Source: Roseicyclus sp. (lineage in GTDB: Bacteria; Pseudomonadota; Alphaproteobacteria; Rhodobacterales; Rhodobacteraceae). From it: a stretch of 53,834 nucleotides of DNA. The notes below the pieces were generated by a model. It was not told the DNA's origin. It searched no databases and was given only the letters and a program-made list of their open reading frames with translations. The stretch lies in NCBI GenBank assembly GCA_018401055.1, contig JAGYLB010000102.1, forward strand, positions 1-53,834, in the 5' to 3' direction. Positions 8,337-16,124 of this stretch are shown here, piece by piece. Position 1 is the stretch's first letter. Each line of letters starts with the position of its first letter. Both the position numbers and the translations under genes were made by a program.

Positions 8337-8924
8337 ATGGATCAGGTTAATCTATATGATATCAGCAAGGCCTTTTATCAGCGATCCTATCGCGATCCGA
8401 TCTGCCCGCTGAAGGCGAAGGCGTACTCCACATCGCGCCAGCTATGGCACGAACCAAGGCCAAAGAAGGAGTTGCTGGGGATCATAGCGGAACTCCAAAA
8501 AATGGAGAGGGCGATGCCACGAATAAGTGTTTTCTATGCCGATAGAGCCGAAAAAGCCGTTCGGACCGGTAACTACTTTGTGAGTGTTCCTCATGAAATC
8601 GCCCATCGCTACAATGATCGTCCAGGTACGGTCTATATTCTTACATCAAGGTCGCGCCCTGGGGAATGCAAGCTTGGCGCAACAACAATGTCGATGTATG
8701 AACGTTGCGCAGCATATGAATCAAAGTATGGTTATGGTGTAGCGACGTTTTTCTCAATCGATTGCGGGGAGCCTTTCGCTTTGGAGAAGCGAGTAGCCGA
8801 CAAGATATCGGGGCTTCGGACAGTGAGGAACGCAGCAGGTGATTCCATAGAATGGTATCATATTAAACCGGAAGAATTAAAAAGGATAATCATCTCTACC
8901 AATCGTGAGAATCCTTTTCAATGA
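8337..8924 (+). CDS. T5orf172 / GIY-YIG-like nuclease domain protein
   Basis: 195 residues from the ATG at 8337 (MDQVNLYDISKAF); a TTG two codons earlier is less likely. The C-terminal half reads GTVYILTSRSRPGECKLGAT, then an ERCAAYESKYG segment and a FALEKRVADKI motif, matching the T5orf172/MUG113 branch of GIY-YIG domains (Tyr in VYIL, Glu in the LEKR helix). Such proteins occur in phages and mobile islands. The gene is AT-richer than the window average. Confidence 0.65.
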   Translation: MDQVNLYDISKAFYQRSYRDPICPLKAKAYSTSRQLWHEPRPKKELLGIIAELQKMERAMPRISVFYADRAEKAVRTGNYFVSVPHEIAHRYNDRPGTVYILTSRSRPGECKLGATTMSMYERCAAYESKYGYGVATFFSIDCGEPFALEKRVADKISGLRTVRNAAGDSIEWYHIKPEELKRIIISTNRENPFQ

Positions 8925-8942
8925 GCAGATGAGGCCCGTGCC

Positions 8943-9383
8943 GTGCCGTCAGATTGGATTAAGACAAGTTGTCGTATGTGTGAATCCCCAACGGCGATTC
9001 ACAAGAGCTGGAATAATCCAGATCCCGATTGTGGCGCTTGCAAACTAATATCTGGCAAGTTCGTCGATGCGATTGAGATATCACTCATTGGTAAAGATTT
9101 TGATGTATTACTTGATACGAAAGACAAGTTGAAGGACCTGATCAAGATCGCCAATCATACTTACAATGATAACTTGAGAAAAGGAGTTGAGCGGTCTTCG
9201 GCCTGGCGCATTGCTGAACGAGAGCTCGCGGGACGCATATGGAATGAAAAAGATTTACGCAAGACAGTTCTTCTTGCGATCAGGCACTTGCGTAAACAAG
9301 AAAAGGAAGATGCAAAGGCGGCACTCCGAAATGAACTCCGCGCCACCCGAACCGTTAATAGGACGCGGAGGTGGACGGGTTGA
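8943..9383 (+). CDS. Zinc-ribbon-containing hypothetical protein
   Basis: 146 residues from a GTG at 8943. An N-terminal C-x2-C ... C-x2-C (CRMC at residues 10-13, CGAC at ~30-33) can bind one zinc ion. The rest is helical and basic (DLRKTVLLAIRHLRKQEKED). It lies in the AT-richer islet just after the T5orf172 gene. No family recognised. Confidence 0.5.
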   Translation: MPSDWIKTSCRMCESPTAIHKSWNNPDPDCGACKLISGKFVDAIEISLIGKDFDVLLDTKDKLKDLIKIANHTYNDNLRKGVERSSAWRIAERELAGRIWNEKDLRKTVLLAIRHLRKQEKEDAKAALRNELRATRTVNRTRRWTG

Positions 9384-9389
9384 CTTGGT

Positions 9390-9632
9390 GTGCGTCAAGT
9401 CCAGCAAGCAACTACGCCGCGGATCCTACCGGGTGCGCACATCAAGTTGACATTCTACCTGCCGGGTACCCTCCGTCGAGACGCGGACAATCTCTTCGCC
9501 AGCACAAAAGCTTGGCATTACCGATGTAGAAACTTTACGTCGCGTGAGCGCACTACGAAAGCACCGTTTGGGTATATCATGACCCAAATCCATCTTGCTC
9601 GCCAAAAGTCACGGTGTGCTGTTCGCCACTAA
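9390..9632 (+). pseudogene. Possible RusA (Holliday junction resolvase) remnant
   Basis: The segment IKLTFYLPGTLRRDADNLFA near 9435-9500 resembles the core of RusA-family crossover-junction endonucleases, where the D-x-DN carries the catalytic Asp residues. The N- and C-terminal parts of a RusA are not found around it. The frame runs to 9632 but the downstream part looks non-coding. Confidence 0.4.
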
Positions 9633-9734
9633 TGTCTAGACCGCGCAGCGCTGTGCAAAGATGAAGAATGAGAAACCCACTCTCAGGGCCTCGAGATGGA
9701 TTAAAGATATATTACTATGACAGAGGAGATGCTT

Positions 9735-10466
9735 GTGTCCCATGTGGCGCGCCCGGTCGTGCATAATTTAATGATGGTGGTCTACGCTATCGTAACGCTG
9801 TGGCCTGTGATGGGCCTAGCTGAAGTACGTTGGACGGAAAACGGCCACGAACTGATCTTCAACATGGAAATCCCTTATACTGATGAGGCGGACTCCTATG
9901 GGTTGATCCGACGTGATGTCAGCGAATTTCGCCTTTACGTCATGGAAAACACACAGCTCTCGCTGATTTCCGTATCGGGCGAGGGTGGTTCTGGTCCGGC
10001 AAGTGTCGATATTGCCGAGACAATCCTTCGTTTCGGCCTCGACACACGGGCGTTCGGAGAATGCCTGAGTGCCTGTGCCCGGATCTTTCTGGCCGGAGAG
10101 ACGCGTACACTGGCTGAGGGCGCGCAGCTCGGGTTTCACCGCCCCTATGTGATAGGCGAGGAAGAGCGCGCCTACTACCTCGCGAGCAGGGCTGCCCGCG
10201 GCTGGGAGAGTTCATTCGACTACCTAGAATGGATCTATGATGTCGCCTTGACCGATATGCGCGAAATCTTCGCGTTCATGACCTCTCGCGGTGTCACGCT
10301 CGATTTCACTCTGGAAGCGATGTCCTACGGCGCCCACGAAATGTGGACCCCTGAAGCGGAGATCCTCCTGGAGAACGGCGTCATCACGGAAGTGGAGGAT
10401 CTGCGCCGCACGGATGCGCCGCTCGCAACATCGGAAAATGGGACCCTTGCGCATGACCAGCCATAA
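9735..10466 (+). CDS. Periplasmic ClpP-fold-like protein (COG3904-type), copy 2
   Basis: I prefer the GTG at 9735, which has GAGGAG 6 bases upstream; ATGs at 9717 and 9729 are alternatives. The signal-like helix is NLMMVVYAIVTLWPVMGLAE. The core ECLSACARIFLAGETRTLAE with GFHRPY matches copy 1 (Ser in C-x-S-A-C, His in G-x-H). The stop overlaps the start of the membrane protein at 10453. Unlike copy 1 it has its full downstream operon, but it lacks the MerR and VIT/VWA genes upstream. Confidence 0.7.
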   Translation: MSHVARPVVHNLMMVVYAIVTLWPVMGLAEVRWTENGHELIFNMEIPYTDEADSYGLIRRDVSEFRLYVMENTQLSLISVSGEGGSGPASVDIAETILRFGLDTRAFGECLSACARIFLAGETRTLAEGAQLGFHRPYVIGEEERAYYLASRAARGWESSFDYLEWIYDVALTDMREIFAFMTSRGVTLDFTLEAMSYGAHEMWTPEAEILLENGVITEVEDLRRTDAPLATSENGTLAHDQP

Positions 10467-10783
10467 CCGCCGTCTGACAGCTTCCGAAAGCAACGGGCTC
10501 CGGACCGCCCGCGAGCTTGAGGGCCATCTCGCCTGGCTCGATACGATCACGCCGGCCGCGCTGGGTGTGCTTGCGGTCGCCTCGGGGATCTACACCTACC
10601 TCGGCGTGTCTTCGCTCCTCGAGGACACGGGCGCGATGAGCTTCTTCGCGGCGGTCGCCTATTCCATCGCCGTCTCGGTCGGCATCTTCGTATTCTGGAG
10701 CTATCTGCTGCGACTGTTGCCGTCCATGCGCAGCGCGAGCGGCTTTCTGAGTCTGACCCTTTCGATGCTGGTCGGGTCGCTTG
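9828..10783 (+). repeat. Large direct repeat, copy 2
   Basis: Matches 3278-4237 in the same orientation. It is near-identical from 10014 to 10783 and diverged from 9828 to 10013. It ends inside the third membrane helix of the membrane protein gene, whose remaining two thirds have no partner in copy 1. Confidence 0.9.
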
Positions 10784-11760
10784 CGATCATTGCGATGTCG
10801 AGCTGGCTGAACGCGGCCGCGCTTGCCGGATCGGCGGCGGTCGAGCAGCATCTCGCCAATACCGTGCAGGAATATCAGGCGGCGCTCGAGCAGGCCCATG
10901 ATATCGCGCTGACCGGACAGGCGCTGGGACGCGATGTCGAGCGCACCCGCCGAACCTTCGAGGAGCTATCTGAGCGCGAAGTGCGCGAGGGCGGGACGAC
11001 CGGAGTTGCGGGGGAGGGTGCGGTATCGCGACTTCTGGCGCAGACCGCGGATCGGCTGCGCGGTCTCGAGGAGATGATCGACGCACAAGACCCACTGATC
11101 GAAGAAGCCTACGATGAAGGCAACCGCCTGCTCGGTCAGATGCGCGCCCTCACTGTGGGAGCCGGGCCCGTTGAGCAGCGATCCGTCACCTTCTCCGAGG
11201 AAAGCGTCCGCCTTGCGGGTGTGATCGCGAGCCTCAACCAGTACTCCGTCGCGCCCCTCGTGGCCCGGGCTGCAGCTGATCTACCTGCCAGCATCATCTT
11301 GCCCGAGCTCGATGGAAGCACGGTTTCCATGCGCAGCACCCAATCGGAGACGATGGTCGCCGTCGTGGCTTCCGTGGAGCGTCTCAGCGAAAGCCTCGCG
11401 AATGCGGCAGACGAGGTGCTGGCGATGGAGCCGCCCCAGGAGACGGCCTACAACCCGATCTCCAGTGCGGACGCGGTCATCCGGTACGCCGGCAGTTTCG
11501 TGCCTTCCTGGGCCGGCGCCATCGCCATCGACCTTCTGCCGGGCGTGCTGGTCTTCGTGCTGGCCGTGACGCAGGCGGCGATCCGGAATGGACGCGACGG
11601 GCTCAGCATCGAGGAGACCCTGACGCTGGCCGATCTCAAGGCGGCCATGAATGCCATGCGGGATGTCGAGGCCTCGATGGGAGATGCCGATAGCGAGATC
11701 CTCAGGCGCTTGCAGGGCGACCGTAATGCACCAGAAGGCAAGATGTCTGATGCGAGCTGA
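10453..11760 (+). CDS. Membrane protein with periplasmic coiled coil
   Basis: 435 residues. Three N-terminal membrane helices (ALGVLAVASGIYTYLGV, FAAVAYSIAVSVGIFVFW, SLTLSMLVGSLAIIAMS) are followed by ~250 residues rich in heptad-like Leu/Ala/Glu segments (NTVQEYQAALEQAHDIAL, RRTFEELSEREV). A fourth helix (DLLPGVLVFVLAVTQAAI) and a short acidic tail close the protein. The coiled-coil part is probably periplasmic, where it could organise the two ClpP-like partners encoded on each side. It overlaps both neighbours. No family named. Confidence 0.7.
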   Translation: MTSHNRRLTASESNGLRTARELEGHLAWLDTITPAALGVLAVASGIYTYLGVSSLLEDTGAMSFFAAVAYSIAVSVGIFVFWSYLLRLLPSMRSASGFLSLTLSMLVGSLAIIAMSSWLNAAALAGSAAVEQHLANTVQEYQAALEQAHDIALTGQALGRDVERTRRTFEELSEREVREGGTTGVAGEGAVSRLLAQTADRLRGLEEMIDAQDPLIEEAYDEGNRLLGQMRALTVGAGPVEQRSVTFSEESVRLAGVIASLNQYSVAPLVARAAADLPASIILPELDGSTVSMRSTQSETMVAVVASVERLSESLANAADEVLAMEPPQETAYNPISSADAVIRYAGSFVPSWAGAIAIDLLPGVLVFVLAVTQAAIRNGRDGLSIEETLTLADLKAAMNAMRDVEASMGDADSEILRRLQGDRNAPEGKMSDAS

Positions 11761-12565
11761 AACAGAACCGCAGATCGAGACAGGGCCAAAGGCGGGGGCC
11801 ACGATACGGGTTGGACTGAAGCTGGCGCTTGTCGCGCAGGTGCTCGTCGCCGGGTTGGTCCTTTTGACGGATGTGGATCATCGTTGGAGCCTCGAGCGAA
11901 CGATCGATCTTGCCGCACCCCAGCCAACTGGCCCGGTCGCGCCCGGCGATCAGGTGCGTCGCCATGAGCCCTCTCGCGTGGTACCGCGTTTCGCAGATCC
12001 CGGGGGGGCGCCCTGGATCACGCTGCCGGAGGCGCTTCCGGCTCGGCTCACATTCAGCGTCGAGGACGCTGCTGATTATGGACCGGTCCTGCTCTTGAAC
12101 GGGCCGATCGTTGCTGGTGATGCCGACCGCTTCGAGGCCTTCGTTTCCGGCCTGGCAGTGGTGCCGACCCAAGTCGCGCTGAACAGCCCCGGCGGCATCG
12201 TCGACGAAGCCCTGACGATCGGACGGAGCCTCCGCGCCCGCGAGATGACGACGATGATTGTGCCCGGGACCGCCTGCATGTCCGCATGCCCCTATATCCT
12301 CGCCGGCGGATCCGAGCGTCGCGTATCGTTGCGTGGCCTCGTGGGGCTTCATCAGCACTACTACGACACGCCGGGCTACATGCCGGTCTTTTTCGCCGTC
12401 GAGGATATCCAGCACAATCAGGCGCGGACCATGGAGTACCTGATCGAGATGGGGGTTGATCCAGGGATCATGCGCTTCGGGCTGTCCACACCACCTGACG
12501 ACATCTATATCCTCGTCGAGGAAGAACTCGTGGAAAGTCGGCTGGCATCATTCATTCTTTCTTAG
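11750..12565 (+). CDS. Second periplasmic/membrane-anchored ClpP-fold-like protein
   Basis: 271 residues. One N-terminal membrane anchor (LALVAQVLVAGLVLLTDV), then a ClpP-like domain: VLLLNGPIVAGDADRF, the hallmark ALNSPGGIVDEALTIGRSL, TACMSACPYILAGGSERRVS and GLHQHYY. The SPGG oxyanion-type loop, Ser in C-x-S-A-C and His in G-L-H make this the better-preserved serine-protease-like member of the cassette. The start overlaps the membrane protein stop by 11 bases. Confidence 0.75.
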   Translation: MRAETEPQIETGPKAGATIRVGLKLALVAQVLVAGLVLLTDVDHRWSLERTIDLAAPQPTGPVAPGDQVRRHEPSRVVPRFADPGGAPWITLPEALPARLTFSVEDAADYGPVLLLNGPIVAGDADRFEAFVSGLAVVPTQVALNSPGGIVDEALTIGRSLRAREMTTMIVPGTACMSACPYILAGGSERRVSLRGLVGLHQHYYDTPGYMPVFFAVEDIQHNQARTMEYLIEMGVDPGIMRFGLSTPPDDIYILVEEELVESRLASFILS

Positions 12566-12575
12566 AGGTGCCCGG

Positions 12576-13058
12576 ATGAAAAATTTAACACACCGATCCA
12601 AATTGATCACAGCTATACTTGTTGGAATGTTTTCTCTCATTCCGGTATCGGTATTGGCCGTGATGGCTCTCAGAATCCAGCCAGCAGATGAACAGGAAGC
12701 CGCCTTTTGTCTTCATCTTCTCGATCGAGCCGGTTCCGAGATTTCCTATCTCGACGGGCGTGCAATTCAGCTTCTGGGAGAACGGCTGGCCAATGCGCCG
12801 GACGCCAGTGATCCGAGTGGTAGGGGGCGGGTCGCGGCGGAAATTTTTCTAGCTGACTCCCCTCACAATGGGTTGCTTTCAAGCCTACTCATGGAATGCC
12901 GTGCCAGTCTTGCTGAAATAACGGAAAGATATGCGTGGCGCTCTTGCGGTTATGGGATCGGATCGCTCTCGCAGGATTGGTCCGAGCGCGACTGGTATCA
13001 ATATGACGAACTTTTGAGAGGCGAGCAGAGAGACACAGGCATGATAAGTCGGCCATAA
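12576..13058 (+). CDS. Small secreted hypothetical protein
   Basis: 160 residues with a signal-like helix (ITAILVGMFSLIPVSVLAVM). The mature part has Cys at AFCLHLL, MECRAS and RSCGYG. It follows the ClpP-like gene by 10 bases, so it is probably the last gene of the cassette. No domain recognised; it could be a substrate or cofactor of the two ClpP-like proteins (inference). Confidence 0.5.
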   Translation: MKNLTHRSKLITAILVGMFSLIPVSVLAVMALRIQPADEQEAAFCLHLLDRAGSEISYLDGRAIQLLGERLANAPDASDPSGRGRVAAEIFLADSPHNGLLSSLLMECRASLAEITERYAWRSCGYGIGSLSQDWSERDWYQYDELLRGEQRDTGMISRP

Positions 13059-13303
13059 TGGGGAAATCAGCTCCCCTCGCGACTTTTGCGGGGTGGGTGC
13101 TGGGGTAAGGCCCACCGGAAACCGCTCGCCCAGCTGCCTCTGATTGGCCAGTCGCAAGCTCGGTCACCCGAGGACGTTCGGCTTCGCGCGGAAAGGACCT
13201 GAAGACGCGCGTGTCACGTGACAGGATTTGCCACCTTCATGCTCCAGATTTGGGGTGTTGACGATTCCTTAACCATCATTCCCGCCCCTGACGGAGACCT
13301 CAG

Positions 13304-14017
13304 ATGCAAATGAACCACGCCGCCTTTGCCCGTTCGCCCGCCCGTCGTGTCTCGCTCAAGCGCGGGTTCGCTCGGCAGGCCATCGCCATGGCGGAACGGA
13401 CTGCGCCCGACATGCCCGGGCTCTTCCGCATGGCCGCCGGTCTCCGACCGAACGCCAAGGCGGTCGCACGGCTGGCTCTGCGGCTTAAGGGCCGCCCCGG
13501 CGTGGTGTGCGTGTCTATGGCGCGGAACGGCCGGTCCCTTAGCTTCACCACCCGCGCCGCGCACGAGGTCGAAGCGCAGGTCGAGGGCAAGACGATGTTC
13601 CGGGAACCCAGCCTGGTCTATCTGCGGGCAACCGTCGGGATGACCGGTTCCCTTCTCGGCCTTCAGCTTTCCGCCATCAGTTTCTGCGCCCACGCATTGG
13701 AACGGCTGATCGAGCGGTCAGCCGTGGACCTTGGCGCTACGTTCCCCCGGCATGTGGATGCCGAGGCGCAGGCGATCCTCCGGGGTTGGGGGAGGGGGGC
13801 GCGCATCGAAGAGGCGGGCGACGAGTACTACCCCGCCGTGATGGCCCGGCCTCTGGGCCGGGGGCATGACGAGATGGCGCTCGACCTGGATTGGGGCCTG
13901 TCCAACGACACCGGGCGTGTGCCCCTCTTTTCGGTCCGCACCTTTCTGTCCGAGGCGGAGATGCGCCCGACGGTCTGGCTGCGCTGGAAGGATGATCCGT
14001 CGTGCCAGATGATCTGA
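13304..14017 (+). CDS. Hypothetical protein, ~237 residues
   Basis: It starts MQMNHAAFARSPARRVSLKR, very basic at the N-terminus. The central SAISFCAHALERLIERSAV helix and the C-terminal LGRGHDEMALDLDWGL are the most structured-looking parts. The frame is intact. No domain recognised. Plasmid/phage-type accessory context. Confidence 0.5.
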   Translation: MQMNHAAFARSPARRVSLKRGFARQAIAMAERTAPDMPGLFRMAAGLRPNAKAVARLALRLKGRPGVVCVSMARNGRSLSFTTRAAHEVEAQVEGKTMFREPSLVYLRATVGMTGSLLGLQLSAISFCAHALERLIERSAVDLGATFPRHVDAEAQAILRGWGRGARIEEAGDEYYPAVMARPLGRGHDEMALDLDWGLSNDTGRVPLFSVRTFLSEAEMRPTVWLRWKDDPSCQMI

Positions 14018-14283
14018 AAGAAAGGCTTGTTCCGGATAGGAAATGTTCCAAAATCAAGCTCGATAGGCATTGGATGCGGAGGAGGAAGACATGAACAGAT
14101 CCGGGTTTCTTCGCCCCTCGGAGATGAGTGTGGGCCAAGTCTTCAGTTGCTACTGAGCCGCATCTGGCTTCCAACTGGGCCAATCAGATACAGGACGTCC
14201 GTTTCCGGGTCGACGAGGAAGCTCAACCCGCTCACACAGTCGAGTTCAACCAGCTCGGTGTCAGACAAGATCGAGAAACGGGC
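14018..14283 (+). other. Short region ahead of the SNF2 fragment
   Basis: A strong ribosome-binding site (GGAGGAGG at 14078-14085) precedes an ATG at 14091 that opens only 21 codons (MNRSGFLRPSEMSVGQVFSC). A frame ending in TGA at 14285-14287 overlaps the SNF2 ATG (14284). A short coding gene with a frame break is likely but cannot be rebuilt. Confidence 0.3.
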
Positions 14284-14851
14284 ATGAGTTCAGCATACCC
14301 CACTCCTGGGTCCGTCATCAGCCTCCGCTCCGCCACCTGGAAGGTTCTCGGCACCTCAACGCTGAAGCGTGGGTTTCGGGAGGTCCACTGTCGGGGCCTA
14401 AGTGGTTTGGTACGGGACAAGGAAGCTCGGTTCGTTTGGGATCTCGAGAAGGGTGCTCGCGTCCTTGACCCCGCAGCGGTCAGGCTCATCCCGGATACGT
14501 CCCCCGGTCTGATTGACACGAAGTTGCACCTAGCAGCCGCATTCCGGGCGACACCGACGACGACGCGTCGCCCCTGACGCTCGGCCGGGCCGCGATTGAC
14601 GATCTGAGCTTCCAGCACCTCCCGGTGGAGCGGGCGCTGGCGCAGGACCGGGTAAGGCTTCTGATCGCGGACGATGTCGGCCTCGGGAAAACCTTGGAGG
14701 CGGGCCTGATCACCTCTGAGCTCGCCCTACGCGGTCGGGCGGACCGGATCCTGGTCGTCACGACCCGGGCCATGCTGACCCAGTTCCAGAAGGAGTTCTG
14801 GACCCGGTTCTCGATCCCGCTCTCAAGACTCGACAGCGCCGCAATCCGGCG
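14284..14851 (+). pseudogene. SNF2-family helicase, DrmD-like, N-terminal fragment
   Basis: It starts MSSAYPTPGSVISLRSATWK, with RFVWDLEKGARVLDPAAVRL. A one- or two-base break in a cgacgacgacg run near 14560 leads into AIDDLSFQHLPVERALAQDR and the Walker A region LLIADDVGLGKTLEAGLI, then ILVVTTRAMLTQFQKEFW. This order is that of SNF2 helicases of the DISARM DrmD / RapA-like type. The gene is cut at ~14851, before motif II, so it cannot be active. DrmD-like is a judgement from the N-terminal pattern. Confidence 0.75.
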
Positions 14852-15524
14852 TAGGCCTCGTAGGCCTGCCGCAGGGTCTTGTTGGTGACGGCCGAGAGGA
14901 TCTCGGGGAAGTCCGAGGTCGAGTGCAGCGCGCGCGTCGCCACCTCGTCGCGCGACAGGCCGCGCGTGTTCACCCCGGCATTGCCGAGGCTTTCGCGGGC
15001 GAGCTCCAGCAGGGTCATGCCGCGATACTGCCGGGCGGCGTCTTCCAGCTGGAACAGCGTCGGGCTGTAGCGATGCAGCAGCGCATTCGCCACGGCGTCG
15101 CGGCGGGTGATGCCCTCGTCGCGGCCACCGAGAGGGACGGAGACGTGGGGGAAGGTCCGGGTCTCGTCGTACTTCGCGGCGACCTGATCGAGGATCAGGC
15201 GGCGGGACTCGTCGACGCTGACGCCGCGCTTGACCAGATCCTCGGCGAAGCCGCGCTCGAGGTTCAGGCGGCCTGCGAGGTCGTAGATCGTGGAGACGCG
15301 GTCGCGCTCGGCCTCGCGGGCGCGGGTGGCAACCGCTTCGGTGTCGGGCGCGGGCGTTGCCTGCGTCTTCGGCTGCGCGCGCGTCTCGCTGGCCGCGACC
15401 TTCGGGTCGGGCGCAGCCGCTTTCGGCTCGGTCATGGTCGTGTCCTCGGTTTCGACCGGCTCGGTCGGCTGGGTGGTGGTGGGGTTGCGGCGTCGCTCGC
15501 CGGGGTCTGGGTCTTGTCTGTCAT
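14852..15524 (-). pseudogene. Phage major capsid (prohead protease/capsid-fusion type), 3'-truncated
   Basis: The start MTDKTQTPASDAATP at 15524 has a strong AAGGAG site. A frame change follows near 15490. After a long Pro/Ala/Thr-rich linker, the frame gives VSTIYDLAGRLNLERGF, RQYRGMTLLELARESLG, RGLSRDEVATRALHSTSDFP and NKTLRQAYEAY. The RGM-LLELAR and ALHSTSDFP-NK segments are typical of the capsid part of protease/major-capsid fusions of Rhodobacter-type phages. The C-terminal two thirds are missing because the gene is cut at ~14851. It is a prophage remnant. Confidence 0.65.
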
Positions 15525-16124
15525 CGGGGATGCTCCTTGTGGTGTGGGGGCGTCCCGGCACCAACTAGGCCGGTGCTTGATCTGGGGCTCTTCCGTCCCG
15601 CCACCGACAATACTGCGTCGAAATGGCAGTTTGAGATGCGCCAGACCAAAATCTCTCATTATGGATAAGTCTGCTGTGACCCGAAAGTAGCTTCGAGCGC
15701 AAATCCCTTGCAGGGGCGCGCAAGATCTTGGCCGACCCCGCAAGTTCCATGGGTGCACAGTAATCGCCCTGCATGGCGATTTTTCCGCCCGGAGTTTGAT
15801 CACTTTTCGGCGTCGGGTCCAAGCAGTGCAAGTGCAGAAAGAAATATCAAAATGATTTCAAAGGGCAAGCGGCATGCATGTGCTAATTCTCGAGAAACTT
15901 CCAAAAAATTTAACAAATTATTAATGAATCTTGGACGCCTTGGTGTAGTTGGGTCGTGTCAGTGTGCTGAGGGCGGTCTTTTTGATTTACAAGAACTGCC
16001 CTTCTCTGGTTAGCTTGCGGCAGGCTGCGGGGGGCAAGAGGACAGGGCTTTCCGACCTGTTGTCCGGGGTGTGCGTGCGTCGTGTGTTGTGAGAGTTTCA
16101 TGCTTAGCAACGGGATCGGATAAC
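15525..16124. other. Intergenic region before the synthase operon
   Basis: No convincing gene. Bases 15840-15950 are AT-rich, with an aaatttaacaaattattaatg stretch that could hold the promoter of the synthase operon. An imperfect hairpin follows (AGGGCGGT ... ACTGCCCT, about 15970-16002). I cannot fix -35/-10 positions. Confidence 0.4.

Noticed and set aside
13059..13110. Terminator hairpin CCCCTCGC...GCGGGG after the ClpP-like cassette
   Set aside because: The stem is imperfect and no T-tract follows, so I do not list it as a terminator.
14758..15690. Long + strand frame opposite the phage capsid gene
   Set aside because: It is the antisense of a - strand frame with recognisable capsid motifs and has no pattern of its own.
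15960..16010. Insertion-sequence end near the hairpin at 15970-16002
   Set aside because: No transposase and no matching inverted repeat or target duplication could be found.
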